NCBI RefSeq assembly: GCF_018687715.1
Contig: NC_056752.1
Coordinates: 4,092,001-4,156,000, forward strand
Direction of reading: 5' to 3'
Origin: Carya illinoinensis
Taxonomy: Eukaryota; Streptophyta; Magnoliopsida; Fagales; Juglandaceae
DNA length: 64,000 nucleotides
Positions 11,234 through 23,578 of the stretch are shown here, piece by piece. Position 1 is the stretch's first letter, and every line of letters begins with the position of its first letter. Below the pieces are notes generated by a model. It worked only from the letters and a program-made list of their open reading frames with translations, was not told where the DNA came from and made no database searches. A program made the translations under genes and the position numbers.

Positions 11234-13315
11234 ATGTTAGCGGCGGTGCCTCCGGTTGAAACTTCGGACGCCGTGAATGGTGCCGAGTACTCGTTTGCGG
11301 TGGAATACAGTGGCCCGCCCGTAACGTACGATCTCCCCCGGGCCGTTCCAATCAACGTTGAGCGAATTCCCGTGGCGGCCGTGGTCGCCCAGGTCTCCTT
11401 GTCGGATAAACTGTCCCTGCCCGTTGTACAGCCACTCTTAGCTCCCGATCCTCGGAGCAAAAAGTTCTCCAAAGAGCTAATAACGTTAGGTTCTGATTCT
11501 GCTACTGTGGTTTCCCCGACTTCCGTGATTGCGTTCGACCGAGATAATGAAAGTGTTCGTCAGTGCAAAGATCTAGAGTTAGTTTCTGAAGCAACTGTGT
11601 CTCCTACTTCTGTGATTGCCTTTGAGGAGAGAGATACGGGAAATGAAGGTTGTGTTGTGTCGGGTGAGTTTACTAGCTCAGGCGTGTTAGAATATTCGAA
11701 TGGGCATTATGGGTCCGGTGATTTGTCTGATGTAGCTAACAGCTCGAGGGCATTGGGGTTTTCGTCCATCAGCCATGAGCTTTCCCACGAGTTATTAGGT
11801 GGAGCTGGGAGCTCAAGCACGATAGAGTTTTCTGATATTTTGGATAAGTCACAAGGAAGCTCATTGAGGGTTTCTAATGGTCGGAAGGAGAGTTTAGACA
11901 TAAATAATGATTTGAATCAAGCAGATTGGGTGTCAAATGAATCAGTTTTGAGTTTTGATTACCCATCATCTCGAATTTCTTCTATTAAGGCTGTGGACTG
12001 CAATAATGAATCGAATTATGATGTTAAGCGAACCCCAGTTGTAACTTTCCGTGATGTTGAGTCCGATGGTGCTTTTGATGAGGAATGTACTCAGGATGAG
12101 CCTGAGAATATGCCTGCGAAGAGAGTGCCACGAACGAAAGGGAAGAAAGGATCATGCTATCGGTGCTTTAAGGGAAACAGGTTCACCGAAAAGGAGGTTT
12201 GCATTGTTTGTGATGCAAAATATTGTAGTAATTGTGTGCTTCGAGCTATGGGATCAATGCCGGAAGGTAGGAAATGCGTTACCTGCATTGGATTCCCGAT
12301 TGACGAGTCAAAACGAGAAAATTTGGGGAAGTGCTCTCGGATGCTTAAGCGGCTGCTTAATGACTTGGAGGTTCGACAGATCATGAGGAGTGAGAAGAAG
12401 TGTGAAGCAAATCAACTACCACCGCAGCATGTTTGTGTGAACGGACAACCTCTTTCACATGAGGAGCTGGTATTATTGCAGACCTGCGCAAACCCACCAA
12501 AGAAGCTCAAACCAGGGAACTATTGGTATGATAAAGTATCTGGTCTATGGGGAAAGGTGAATTGATATACTTTGCAAATTTTTTTCTGTTATTTAAGTTT
12601 GTTGCATAATTATGGAATTTGATCTTTCTGTTGAATTTAACAGGAAGGACAGAAGCCTTCAAAGATTATTAGTCCCCACTTGAATGTTGGAGGTTCCATC
12701 AGGCAAGATGCTAGCAACGGAAACACGCAAGTTTTTATAAATGGTCGGGAGATTACTAAAGTAGAGCTTCGCATGTTACAGGTTGAGTTTCTATACATTC
12801 AAAAGTATGTTCAGAACTGGTTGACATGCGGGGATAGTTAAGATCTGTTTGTTGAATATTGCAGTTGGCAGGAGTTCAGTGTGCTGGGAACCCGCACTTT
12901 TGGTTGAATGATGATGGGTCATACCAAGAAGAGGGACAGAAGAATACAAGAGGGTATATTTGGGGCAAGGTACTGTTTCTTCGTGAATATTTGTTTCTGC
13001 CTCTCTTTATCCAATTTACATTGCCATATTCATAAAATTTTCATGTTACTTTTCAGCCTGGAACAAAGCTTGTTTGTACTCTCTTGTCCCTGCCCGTTCC
13101 TTCTAAATTCTCGAATTCTTGTGGAGAACAAGTAAGCAGTCTGGTTAATAAAACTGTCCCTGACTACTTTGAGCAGAGAATACTTCAGAAGCTTCTCTTA
13201 GTTGGATATAATGGATCTGGTGCAAGTACTATATTTAAGCAGGTAAATAACCCAGTGCAATTATGTGCCTAATCCTATGCTGGTCACTGCCTTTTTTTTC
13301 TTTTTTCTTTTTTTT

Positions 13316-13359
<44 letters not shown>

Positions 13360-16300
13360 GTTTTGAATTCCATACCTCCATTTTGGAGGCTAGGGGTTAT
13401 GCCAATTAGGCCACGGCATGCTGGGTACTGCCTTATTTACAAGGCAGTTATCAAATCTGACCATATAAATGCCATATAGCTCCAGGCATTTTGTATCCCC
13501 TTCTCTTAGAGGACTTCCATTTTTTTACTATAGAAAGAGATCTTAGCATATCAATAAATCAAATTTATCAAATAGAATTGATGTGAAAGAAAGTTTTGCA
13601 AGGGGTCTAACATTTAAGAGTGATATCATCATTCTATTTTCTCGATGGTATGTTGTAATCAGATGTAGTTGGCAGATCGTAATCATGATAACTTTTGGGA
13701 AGCGTATTTGTGGTTCATAAGTCTCTCTCTAGTGGAGCGTTTAAATTCCTTTTTATCCTGCTGCTGCTAGAAGAACCCTGCTGCTTCTAGAAGAACTCAT
13801 GTGACATTGTTTGACGTTATCATGTAATGTGATATCTTTAAGTATTACCGCAAATTTTCTTATTAACGTGCTTGGAGGTTATGAGATTCGAATTTGGGAG
13901 CTTGGTGCTTTTTTGCTTTGATGTACGAGTCTTTTTTCTGGATTTAGCTACACAAACTGTAACTTTGCACTTTATGAATTTGAAACCTAAAAACAGAGGA
14001 TCTACCCTGGATAAAGTCAAATGGTGGAGAAGGATATATGTAATTGGCCCCAAGTACTTGGGATTTTAGATTCTATTCCACTTTCATTTATTCTATAGAG
14101 GGACTACTTTTGTCATGAAGAGCTAATGTGCTGTAGCTGAAAAGGCACTTCCTCACCTGTTAGAAAGGTTGCAGAGTGAGGTTGTCGGTCAAAGGTCAAT
14201 TGGGTGTATTGCTAACATTAATAAAAGATGCTTTCAAAAGTCATGTTCCAATTCATACATTATTTCTCAAATAGCTTATTTTTGGTTTTTTATGCATGTT
14301 CAGACCAAGATTCTTTATAAAGATGTTCCTTTTTCTGAGGAAGAGCGGGAAAGTATGAAGTTGAAGATTCAGAGCAATGTATATAGATATCTTGGTATAC
14401 TCCTTGAGGGGCGTGAGCGTTTTGAAGAAGAAGGGCTCATTGAGTTGAAAAAAAAGCCTTCCTCTAGTAAAATTGGCTCCTCAGGTATGAGTTCAAGTCA
14501 AGTCTGCCAGTGTCCCTTCTTATTTTTAGCTTGTACATGCATATGTCATGAATATTACATGGTTTTCTCGTTTGTGGGTATAAGGACTCGTAATAAGGTT
14601 AAGTTACTCTATTTGAAGTATTTTCCCTCTTTTTCCCCTTTCTTAAATGTTGCTTTAGATGGGGACTAAGGGCATGTTTGGGAAAGTATCCTCATTTCAT
14701 CTCATCTCAAAATTTCTGATAATTTTCTTTCCAAACATACCAAGAAACAAACACTTTTTAATTTCAAATTTTCAACCTTTTCATCTAATTATTACCTAAT
14801 CATTATAACTTTTCTAAACTTTCAAACAAAACACAAAACTTAGTATTATTTTTTCAAATTTCAAAACAAAAATAATATTAAAAAATAATATTCTAGCAAT
14901 ATTTTAACTTTATAATATTTTTATTTAACATTTTCTCTCTTTTTCCAAAACCCAATAAAACATCTTTACTCAAACCATTTCACCACTATTCACAAATCAT
15001 TTCACTACTGTTTACAAAATTCTTATCTCATCTCATTTCTCAAGCATCCCCTAAGTCTTCAAGATACTATTTTTTTTTTTTTTATAATGTAGAACCTCAG
15101 CAAGGCAGGGTCTTTTGGACCTACCCCTGGGGTATAAATCACAAATACACAATCCCAATCCTACCTACTAGCATCATGTATCAGGTAATCCAAGGAGAAT
15201 CCTAGTGCATAATCGAATCCTGGATGTCCAAGTCTCAGTTCATCCCAAGTCTGCCCTTTATCCAATAGGTTGTACCATGACAGGATCAAGGTGCTAATTA
15301 ATCTGTCACATGTAGATCTATCAACATATCTCTAAATTTAGAGGATGCTACATTATATGTAATGTTAATCACTGTTTCTTTGTATGGTATTTTGAATGTT
15401 GTACAAAATTCAAAAACTTGACATTGAACAGTAGCATTTTTTTAGAATTATGATTATCATGCTTCGTATTCTGATTCCTTTTATTCTTCTCGGATGGTAA
15501 AAGTCTCGTTGCTTTAAGTTCTAATTGTTGGTACTTGGTGTGGAAAGTGGGTTTATGGAAATAAACATAAGTTTGACTTAACTAACAACTCATGGTGTAT
15601 ATTGCACCTTTAATTTTTGTTTCCTGGGATTGCCTAGTTCTAACATCTATGCATGTGTTTGTTTAGAAGATATTGATGCTAATTTATATGAGAACTTAAC
15701 TAACATTGCAGGATTAGGTATGCTGCTTGGCATTTAGTGTAAATGTCTGATAGGCTTGTTGCTTTATCAAGTGTACTAACTGGATGATGGTCACTGATCT
15801 GCAACTTTCTACAAAATTAGCTACTTCAGGACCTTACAGACATTGATACATTGCCAAATTAGCTTCAGTAGATTATAGGCATGGATACCTTGTATAATGC
15901 AAGTTTCTGAAACTGGTATCTGTTTGACAACAGGGAACGGGGTTAACAATGATGACAAAACTATTTATTCTGTTGGCCCAAGGCTGAAAAATTTCTCTGA
16001 TTGGCTTCTCAAAACTATGGTGTCGGGAAATTTGGAAGCTATCTTTCCAGCTGCTACTCGGGAATATGCACCATTGGTGGAGGAGTTATGGAATGATTCA
16101 GCCATTCGGGCCACATACACTCGGAGAACTGAATTGGAAATGCTACCAACTGTTGCTAGTTATTTCTTAGAGCGGGTAAGATCATGTTGCATGTTCCTCT
16201 GCTGGGTTAAATTTGTATAATTGTGAAAACTTTTGTTTAACGGTTATGCTCAGTCATAAATTCCCATACAATGCGAAGGTTTTTGGGTGCACTCTTTCTA

Positions 16301-18152
16301 CTAGGAAAAAGCGATACCGTTTAGTAGAGAGGTTGTTGATTATAAACACTAGCAATTAGCATTGGCTCGAGATCCAGGTAATTGAAGGGTTGCAAGATGG
16401 TTTCTATAGTATACATCTGTTTCTGAGCCTAACCGAGCTTAGCAAGGTGTTGCTTAATCTCAACTCATTTTCCAACATGGACCATCGGACCATCGGCTTC
16501 TTTGGGCCTTGTCATGAGGCTGATTGAGCTATTACTGACTAAGGTTTAAATTGATAATGGTTACCACCTTTGTTTAAAAGTCTTCCATGAAGTTGTCCAG
16601 CAATCTCAATGAGGATCATTGTTGTACTGATTCATGTACTGATTCATCATTCCTTAAACAAATATTTTGCTTGTAACTTATTTTTTTCCCATGGTACCTA
16701 CAAAAAGCTATTGACAATTTTTCTAATGTTACTTTTTTCTATTTAGGCCACTGCCATATTGAGAACAGACTATGAACCGTCAAATTTGGATATCCTGTCT
16801 GCTGAGGGTGTTACTTCATCAAATGGGCTTGCTTGCGTTGACTTCTCATTTTCCCCATCAGCAGCTGATGATAACATTGATGCTGTCGATCAGCATGATT
16901 CTTTACTCAGGTAGGCCTGTAGGTGCCGATGTTCATTGCGGATCAATTGCATGTTTGTTGGATAAATGCCTTATTTCTTTGGTGCCTCAAAGTTGAGCAA
17001 CTCAGATAATGATTTTTCCCTAATCAAACTTGAGTTCACATCACTAATTGGTAGATATCATATACTGATATGGAGCAAACGCAATATCAATCCTGTTTAA
17101 TCCAATCTGTTTTATGCAGCATAATGGAAAGTTTGACCTTTCAACACCCTAATCAATGATAAAATTAGTGTGGATATTATTTGTGTGCATTCTATGGATG
17201 ACATATCCAACGATCCCGGTCTGGTTCTGTAATCAGACCCATAGGCTATTAGGCTATTATACATGTATAGCTGTCCTTAGCTTGTGCTTTTGACAGGATG
17301 TACATGTGTAAGATGATGTATTATCTATCATATGCATGGTCCCTTAAAGTTCTATATAGAAGGCACAAAGTTATTGCGCTTTACATTCAATTTTTTCCTT
17401 ACATGAGTATTTTGTTCATTTTTTCCCCAAAATGATAAATTCTTCTTTTATCATCGCGATATAGAGGGATAGATACCAGCCAGAGGCTTGGGAGCTTATT
17501 AGAGTACCAGCCATTCTTCTTTTGTTTGTGATCCTTAACATTCTTGTGGTTGTTTCTCAGGTACCAGCTTATTAGAGTACCAGCCAGAGGCTTGGGAGAA
17601 AACTGCAAGTGGCTAGAGATGTTTGAAGATGTTGGCATGGCCATTTTCTGTGTTGCCCTTAGTGACTATGACCAGTTTTCTTTTGATGGGAGTGGTTCTA
17701 TCACTAACAATATGATGCAGAGCAGAAAATTATTTGAAAGTATTGTGAATCATCCAACCTTTGGTCAGATGGACTTCCTTTTGATACTAAATAAATTTGA
17801 CCTATTTGAGGAAAAGATAGAACGGGTACCATTGACCGAGTGTGAATGGTTTGATGATTTTCACCCGCTGATAAGTCGTCATCACTCCAACAGCAACAGC
17901 AACAGCATCAATAATAGCCCTTCGCTGGGTCTGCTGGCATTCCACTATATTGCAGTGAAGTTCAAGAGACTTTATTCTTCCCTCACCGGACGGAAGTTGT
18001 ATGTTTCTCTGGTGAAGGGATTGGAGCGTGATAGTGTTGATGCAGCTCTTAAATATGCAAGGGAGATTCTGAAATGGGACGAAGAGAGAGCCAACTTCAG
18101 CTTGAGTGAGCATTCAATTTATAGCACAGAGGCGAGCTCCTTCTCTCCTTGA
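11234..18152 (+). CDS. XLG1: Extra-large guanine nucleotide-binding protein (XLG1-like)
   Basis: Eight exons join in frame to 976 aa: 11234-12556, 12644-12781, 12865-12969, 13057-13242, 14304-14484, 15934-16175, 16747-16910 and 17561-18152. All junctions are GT-AG and phases agree. XLGs are plant-specific atypical G-alpha subunits that pair with G-beta/gamma at the plasma membrane and in the nucleus, in immunity and development. The N-terminal half carries '[16 protein letters not shown]' and a cysteine-rich block (CYRCFKGN...[12 protein letters not shown]) at about residues 308-355. The C-terminal half is the G-alpha-like domain: P-loop [10 protein letters not shown] at the end of exon 4, the XLG-typical [10 protein letters not shown] switch region in exon 7, and NKFD (guanine specificity) in exon 8. 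XLG1 rather than XLG2 or XLG3 is chosen from the N-terminal motif by memory and is less certain than the family. Confidence 0.93.
13294..13421 (-). mobile_element. Short tRNA-like SINE with poly(G)33 tail tract in XLG intron 4
   Basis: Read on the minus strand, a tRNA-like head with an A-box-like TGGCCTAATTGG is followed by about 33 C and then an A-rich tail. On the plus strand this appears as T-runs, then 33 consecutive G at 13326-13358. Imperfect direct repeats flank it: TGGTCACTGCCTT (13281-13293) and TGGGTACTGCCTT (13422-13434). The structure (Pol III-like head, A tail, target duplication) fits a SINE. The B box is poor, so this is a tentative call. Confidence 0.55.
14670..15051. mobile_element. 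Tourist/PIF-Harbinger-like MITE in XLG intron 5
   Basis: The terminal sequences GGGCATGTTTGGGAAA and, inverted, GGGGATGCTTGAGAAA pair well. The element is flanked by TAA trinucleotides at 14667-14669 and 15052-15054, the 3-bp duplication of PIF/Harbinger elements. The 382-bp body has no ORF. It is the best-bounded member of the family repeated across the window. Confidence 0.75.
15068..15290 (-). mobile_element. Possible SINE in XLG intron 5
   Basis: On the plus strand it starts with a 15-T run and ends near CATGACAGGATCAAGG. On the minus strand the order is a head with AGGATTCGATTAT (B-box-like), a body, then a poly(A) end. No target duplication could be confirmed. Confidence 0.4.
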
Positions 18153-18699
18153 TGCCTAGAACAGAAAAGGCTTGTAAATGGGTCATCTTTCATCAGAGAA
18201 TTTTACTTTTTCGCCTGTGCACGCATAGCTGTGAGTAAAACTGGACAAGAGAAGATTGTTTCCTTGCAGGGGCTATTGCTGCTGCCTGCTTGAGATTGAC
18301 ATGAACATATCAGTAACGTGAGTTTGATTTTCTTGCGGCAATAATGCATACTTTAGACGTGCTGGCTCATTGCTACACAAGTTTGCATGATTGAATGTTG
18401 GAATATTTCCCCGTCATTATATTGTAAAGCGATCCTTTGATGATATGTTGTATTTTTGTACCATGCTGCTTATGCAGTTGTCCCATCCTTGAACATGGTT
18501 CGAAAATATTCATTTTGTAATAGAGTAGATGAAATGTATTAGATGTATGTATCATTGTAGCCAAACCCTACGATCGTTTTTCTTTATATATATATATATA
18601 TATATATATGATATCGTGGTTGTACAGAATCAACACAATTTCTTTGCTGCATACAACATATATGCTTCCTGACAAGGAAATTCGAGGCCAGTTCTATTA
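18153..18699 (+). other. 3' flank of XLG gene
   Basis: Probable 3' UTR and downstream sequence of the XLG gene, ending in a (TA)n run at about 18584-18609. No gene is seen. The minus ORF at 18373-18564 has no recognisable content. Confidence 0.5.
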
Positions 18700-18885
18700 G
18701 GGGATGTTTGGATAGTAAATTGAGATGGGATGGAAATTGAATAAAATATTATTAGAATAATATTTTTTAATATTATTTTTATTTTGAGATTTGAAAAAGT
18801 TGAATTGTTTACTGTATTTTGTTTGAAAGTTTAGAAAAATTGTAATAATTTGATGAGATGAAAGACTAATATCTGACTTCCATTT
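18700..18885. mobile_element. Tourist-like MITE copy
   Basis: It begins GGGGATGTTTGGATAG directly after TTA (18697-18699), the expected PIF/Harbinger target. The body GAGATTTGAAAAAGTTGAATTG is shared with the other copies. The right terminus is eroded. Confidence 0.6.
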
Positions 18886-18995
18886 GTACATGAGATGATT
18901 CTATACTGAGCTACACCCTCCGAAGATGTAGCTGGAGAAATTCTCCAAACCTTTTTTACCATATATATTTTGTGTAACCTTAAACATATAAAAAA

Positions 18996-19146
18996 AAATA
19001 AAAATTTTATGTGCAGTCACTTTTGTGGACTCCTTTGTACACTCCAATGATATGATTGGTTGTGTATTAAAAAAAAATTAATTCAGTCAATCATATCAGT
19101 GGAGTACATAGAAAATACGTAAAAGTGACTGTATGTAGCATTACTC
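18996..19146. mobile_element. Small foldback MITE (AGTCACTTTT family), copy 1
   Basis: The left arm TGCAGTCACTTTTGTGGACTC...CAATGATATGATTGG is inverted at the right as CAATCATATCAGTGGAGTACA...AAAAGTGACTGTA. The arms are about 55 bp around a short A-rich loop. A second copy lies at 24779-24918. Confidence 0.65.
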
Positions 19147-20656
19147 GTATATTTATATAAATGAAATGATAAAACGATATATTTAGAGACGTAATTTTAG
19201 TTGAGGCCCAGATAGCTTAATGCGTACGTCAAAATCACGACCCTTGATTACGGCCCTCGGTTACATCCAAAACGGACGCTGGCTGCCCGCTGTTTTTCAT
19301 TCTGCCATTTTCGGTGTCAAATCCATCCTTCAACTTGAAGTTCTGTTTTGGGTGATTAATAATTATCTTATGTCAAGCAAATGAATCCTTACTAAATCCA
19401 AAAGGGAAACCCCCTCCCCCAAAACACTGAAACAGAAGTACGGCACCCGAATGGCTTTATTGCAAAACACAGCCTACAGAAAATAAAACCATACAAAAAA
19501 ACACAACAGATGATGGAACAACAACAACGATTATGCAGTGTATACCAGCAGCAGCAGCAGCAACCACACAAAATCCAGCAAAATGCCTCACATCGCATGC
19601 AGTATATATATATATATATATATATCACAATCAGTTGGCACAAACCAAAAATGCAGACAAAACATGTAGTCATCCATCCATCCACAGTCGTTGAAAACAA
19701 GAGTCCAACTTGCAACTAAGCCCTTCAATTTACACTTCTGGAGTACACGAAACAATTCCCCAAGTAAAATCCAACTTGTCGCTATAATATGTGCACGCTC
19801 TTTTTGGGTGTATTAATAGTTGAATACCGCCTCGGCACATTGGTTGCAAACGCTGGGGCCGGGATGTTTGGTAACAATTCTCCATTATTCTCATTTCTTT
19901 TCTAAAGATCACTTAAATACAAAAACCTTTAAATTAATTATTATAATTTCTTTTAATTAATAAAAAATAATTAAATTTTTTAAAATTTTAAAATAAAAAT
20001 TATATTATAATAATATAATATTTTTATTTAAAATTTTCTCTGTTATTTTTCAAAACGAAAAATTCTGTTCTTATATCATTTTGATGCGTATGGCAAAACG
20101 ATTACGTAAAGTGTCATATTTATAAAATAAGGAGAAGATAAAATAATAATATTATACGAAAATAAAATGATAGTAAACCTATCTATAATTATTCCTCTTA
20201 CAAATGGGCATTTACCAAATTGTACAATGTTCTCTAAAAAACCATAGGTTTCCTTTTAATAAGTAGTATTATTACAATTTTGGTCAGGAAATCCAATAGG
20301 GGATACAGTGGGACCTCCAATTCTTGTCAGTAGGTTTAGCCACCTCAAGCTAATCTACTGACAAGCATAAGTACAATGTACGCGTGTTTTCACATGTGAT
20401 TTAATTTATCTTATATGGTACAACTGTACAAGCACAAGTACTGATTTCCCGCGCACAAATTATTTTAGATAGTAAGAGTATTTTTATTATTAATTTATAT
20501 ATATTATTTATAAAATATTTAAAATCACTTCAATACCTATACGCAACCCAACTGAATGTTGGTTCAGTTTTCACATTTCCTCTCACTAGATTTGACAATT
20601 TGCAACCTTATCCGATCCTCTTTGCGGTGCGTTTATCCTGTCGGAAAATTCTTATC
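19147..20656. other. Intergenic spacer with CAG and TA microsatellites
   Basis: No supported gene. A (CAG)n stretch lies at 19548-19563 and a (TA)n stretch at 19602-19624. The Gln-rich and Tyr/Ile-rich ORFs across them are products of these repeats. From 19900 the sequence is AT-rich and shows nothing further. Confidence 0.45.
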
Positions 20657-21287
20657 GAGAAATGCTACGTATCATTTTACACTATATATTTTATATATTA
20701 AAATTTTATTTTTTATTTTTTATTTTATTCTTATTAAATTAATTAAATTATTCTATTTATCATCCACACACTACATATTTATTATATAAAAAATAAAAAA
20801 AAATTAAAATAAATGTGATGTGTGAAGTATAAGGATGATAAAAAGATGAAATAATAATTTTTTTTTAATATTGTCATCCTCACACTTCATATTTATTCTT
20901 AATATTTTAAATTTTAAAATTTTAAATTTTAAATTCTTAAATTTTTAAATTTTTAAAAATTTAAATTTAATATTAAAATTCATAAAATTTTAAAATTAAA
21001 ATTAAAAATTTTAATTTAAAAATAATTAAATTTTTTTAATTTTTAATAAAAAATTAAAAAATAAAAATTCGTCATCCACACCTGTATATTTATTCTTCTT
21101 ATCATCCTCACACTTCATACACCACACTTATTTTAATTTTTTTTATTTTTTCTATAATAAATATGTAGTGTGTGGATGATAAATAGAATAATTTAATTAA
21201 TTTAATAAGAATAAAATGAAATAAAAAATAAAAAATAAAATTTTAATATATAAAATGTATAGTGTATTATGATATGTAGCATTCCTC
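20657..21287. mobile_element. Foldback element with ~185-bp inverted arms
   Basis: The left arm 20657 to about 20840 (GAGAAATGCTACGTATCAT...) reappears inverted at about 21095-21287 (GAGGAATGCTACATATCAT... on the minus strand) with only scattered differences. Identical 5-mers TTATC at 20652-20656 and 21288-21292 look like a target duplication. The centre (20870-21070) is made of AATTTTAAA-type repeats with a second nested pair of TCATCCTCACACTTCATA. No ORF is present, so it is a non-autonomous foldback/MITE. Confidence 0.8.
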
Positions 21288-21618
21288 TTATCCTATCACT
21301 TGTAAAATAAGATGGATAGTGCTACGGTAGCCGACGGCACTTTATATGATAGTTGGATTAATTTTTTTAATATATAATTAATTATATTATTAAAATATAT
21401 AAAAGAATGATTATATATAAAATTTTTATATATATTATATACTATAGAGACAGTGGTGCCACGTGTGCTATTTATTATTTTATTAAAAGGAATTAGAACC
21501 AAAGATTCACAAATCACAATCGGCCACTCTCTTTTTATCGGGCAACCGGATATTTTTCAAATAAAATTAAAGTTGTAAATGGGTCCGGTCTAGTTTGACG
21601 ATAAATCGATTATTTTTT

Positions 21619-21860
21619 TGAGAAATGCTATGGGTCTTAAATTTGGATTTAAAGTGTCTCGAAATATATTTTTTATTTTTTTTTATTTAGTGATTACGAA
21701 AATATTTTTTTAATACTATTGTAGATTTTTTTTTTAAATAATATTTAAGAATATAAAAAAAATGAAAAATTTCGAAACAATGAAAAAAAATTATATTTTT
21801 CAGTGAGTATTCGGGACCCGAATTTCGGGTTACATCTTTCGAGGATGTAGCAGTATCCTA
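21619..21860. repeat. AT-rich repeat beginning GAGAAATGCTATGGGT
   Basis: The same kind of sequence occurs inverted at about 56530-56735: a GAGAAATGCTxGGG end, a TTTAGTxATTACxAAAA stretch, and a GGGACCC motif. Two copies indicate a dispersed MITE-like family. Target duplications were not identified. Confidence 0.45.
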
Positions 21861-22013
21861 TTTATTTAAATCAAATTAAAAGTCCAATCGGATTGTTTCT
21901 GATTTAATTATTATTATTTAAATAAATTAATAAAAACTTTGTGCTATGATAAAAACTGTGTCCTGTAAAACAAGTTCGGTAAAACAAATTCACTGATCCA
22001 AATTTTTGGTAGA

Positions 22014-22180
22014 GTTTTGGTACATATAAATAAAGTCGCGTACTAATCTGCGTATCAATACTGATTTTTTTATACTTAAAATTTTAATTAGTATTATTTT
22101 TAATAAAATCTATTTTTTGACCAATCACAATAGATTAATATACATATTAGTGTACAATTATACTTACAACTAGATTTTTC
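22014..22180 (-). mobile_element. MITE family copy (AATAGATTTTATT core), copy 1
   Basis: On the minus strand the segment reads TAATTGTACACTAATATG...GTGATTGGTCAAAAAATAG...AATCAGTATTGATACGC. It is strongly similar to copies at 39540-39690 and 42540-42705. The ends TACTAATCTGCGTA and TACACTAATATGTA are partly inverted repeats. Confidence 0.6.
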
Positions 22181-22960
22181 CTTTTTAGCAATTACGTACT
22201 ACTTGCTTGTAATAATGTGTAGCATAGATAAAAAAGTTTTCAAGAATATGGCAGAGGGAGAAGGCTTTCCAATTAGGGAGGTTAAGCTTTTCCTCTTTTC
22301 CAATTCAAGAATATTTTTCTCTTTTCCTCCTTCAAATCACCGGTTGTAGCGAAAATAATTGAATAAAATATTATTAAAATGAGATGATTTTAGATAAATA
22401 TTAAAAATTAAATAAAATATTAATTTTTAATATTTAAAAAATTTAAATTATTTATAATAATGAGATAAAATGTCATACTCTTTGAATCTAAACCAAACAT
22501 TCAGCTCCTTCGTTTGCACATAGATCATACATGGACTTCAAATTTTTTAAAAATGAAGACAAGGATAATAATGAAAGTTGGTCAAAAACACTAATTCCAA
22601 TGAATATGCTTAAACCTTTTTTTTTTAATTAATCCTTGTCAACTTGAGAGCAGTGTAAAGTGTCATCAAAATTTAATAAACGAGTTATTACTCTATTTTT
22701 TTAATAATTTTTTTAGGAAAAGTTTCGCCGGTGACGCTAAAGTGTGTATGTTATGGGCTAAAATAACATTCACTAGAGGCAGTTTCACAAAACCGTGTTA
22801 CTATTGTAGAGATCTGCTTTAACAGCAGCCTCCCCACTTAAAGCAAAACCCACAACTTCAAGCAAAAACCATTGGCTTTGAGTACCCTGAAAAGCCCAAA
22901 AAAACCGCTATGAAAAGCAAGAGAACAAGATTAAATGATCAACCAACCAAGATGAAAGCC
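22181..22960. other. Spacer with a Tourist-like MITE remnant
   Basis: A degenerate copy of the Tourist-like family lies at about 22340-22505, ending in CTAAACCAAACATTC. The remainder up to 22960 is the upstream region of the small gene at 23037. No other feature is seen. Confidence 0.45.
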
Positions 22961-23036
22961 TCTCTCTCTATATATAAAATAGATCCCATATTCCCTTTCC
23001 TCCATCTTCATACTGGATTTATTTCCTGGTGAGAAA
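22961..23036 (+). promoter_or_regulatory. Core promoter and leader of the small gene at 23037
   Basis: A CT run (22960-22969) is followed by a TATA box CTATATATAAAAT at 22969-22980. The ATG lies about 60 bp downstream, so the leader would be short (about 30 bp if transcription starts 30 bp after the TATA box). Confidence 0.6.
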
Positions 23037-23345
23037 ATGGCTTTCATGATTTCCAAAGTGCCATCTTTATCAGAGACTGAGAAGATGAGCCTGAACCATT
23101 CAGAAGAGAGAGACTCGGAGACACTCGGTCCCATCTCAATGCAGCTCTATCTGAAATCATCAGCTGGGGCCTCCTCTAAAACCTTAGACAAAGAAGCTGT
23201 CCTCCGACGTATCCGTCACCATAAGAGCTTGAATAAGGTCCGAGGCGCTTTCCAATCTCTGGTTAGCAGCTCGGGACAGGCCAAGACATCCTCAATCCAG
23301 GAGCAGAAATGGCTGGACCAAGAAGTTGCTTTCTTCTCTCCATAA
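23037..23345 (+). CDS. Small uncharacterised plant protein, 102 aa
   Basis: This single-exon ORF has a good context: a TATA box about 60 bp upstream, an A-rich start context and a normal codon mix. The protein has a Ser/Glu-rich N-terminus, a middle 'LGPISMQLYLKSS', then a basic helix 'DKEAVLRRIRHHKSLNKVR' and a short C-terminus. There is no signal peptide, membrane segment or known catalytic motif. The basic helix could be nuclear or nucleic-acid-binding, but that is a guess. I do not recognise the family. A hAT-like MITE starts about 230 bp after the stop and may overlap the 3' UTR flank. Confidence 0.65.
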   Translation: MAFMISKVPSLSETEKMSLNHSEERDSETLGPISMQLYLKSSAGASSKTLDKEAVLRRIRHHKSLNKVRGAFQSLVSSSGQAKTSSIQEQKWLDQEVAFFSP

Positions 23346-23578
23346 TAGCAGCAGCAGCACCACCACCACTGCCAGTGCAGAGGTATATAGCACTGTTCGC
23401 AACGGTGAAATTATCACCTTTTTGGATCAACAACTATCTAATTTTGAGAGTTCTGTAATCCAAAAACAGGAATGGGAACTGGGCCGGATCTTGTACAGGC
23501 AGAGAACTCTACTTGTATTGATAATTGATTACTTTGTTACCTACCAAGTCACACCTTAAAATTGTCACCTGTCGCCGA

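Noticed and set aside
19392..19719. Gln-rich (plus) and Cys/Tyr-rich (minus) ORFs
   Set aside because: Generated by CAG and TA microsatellites; no splice or promoter context.
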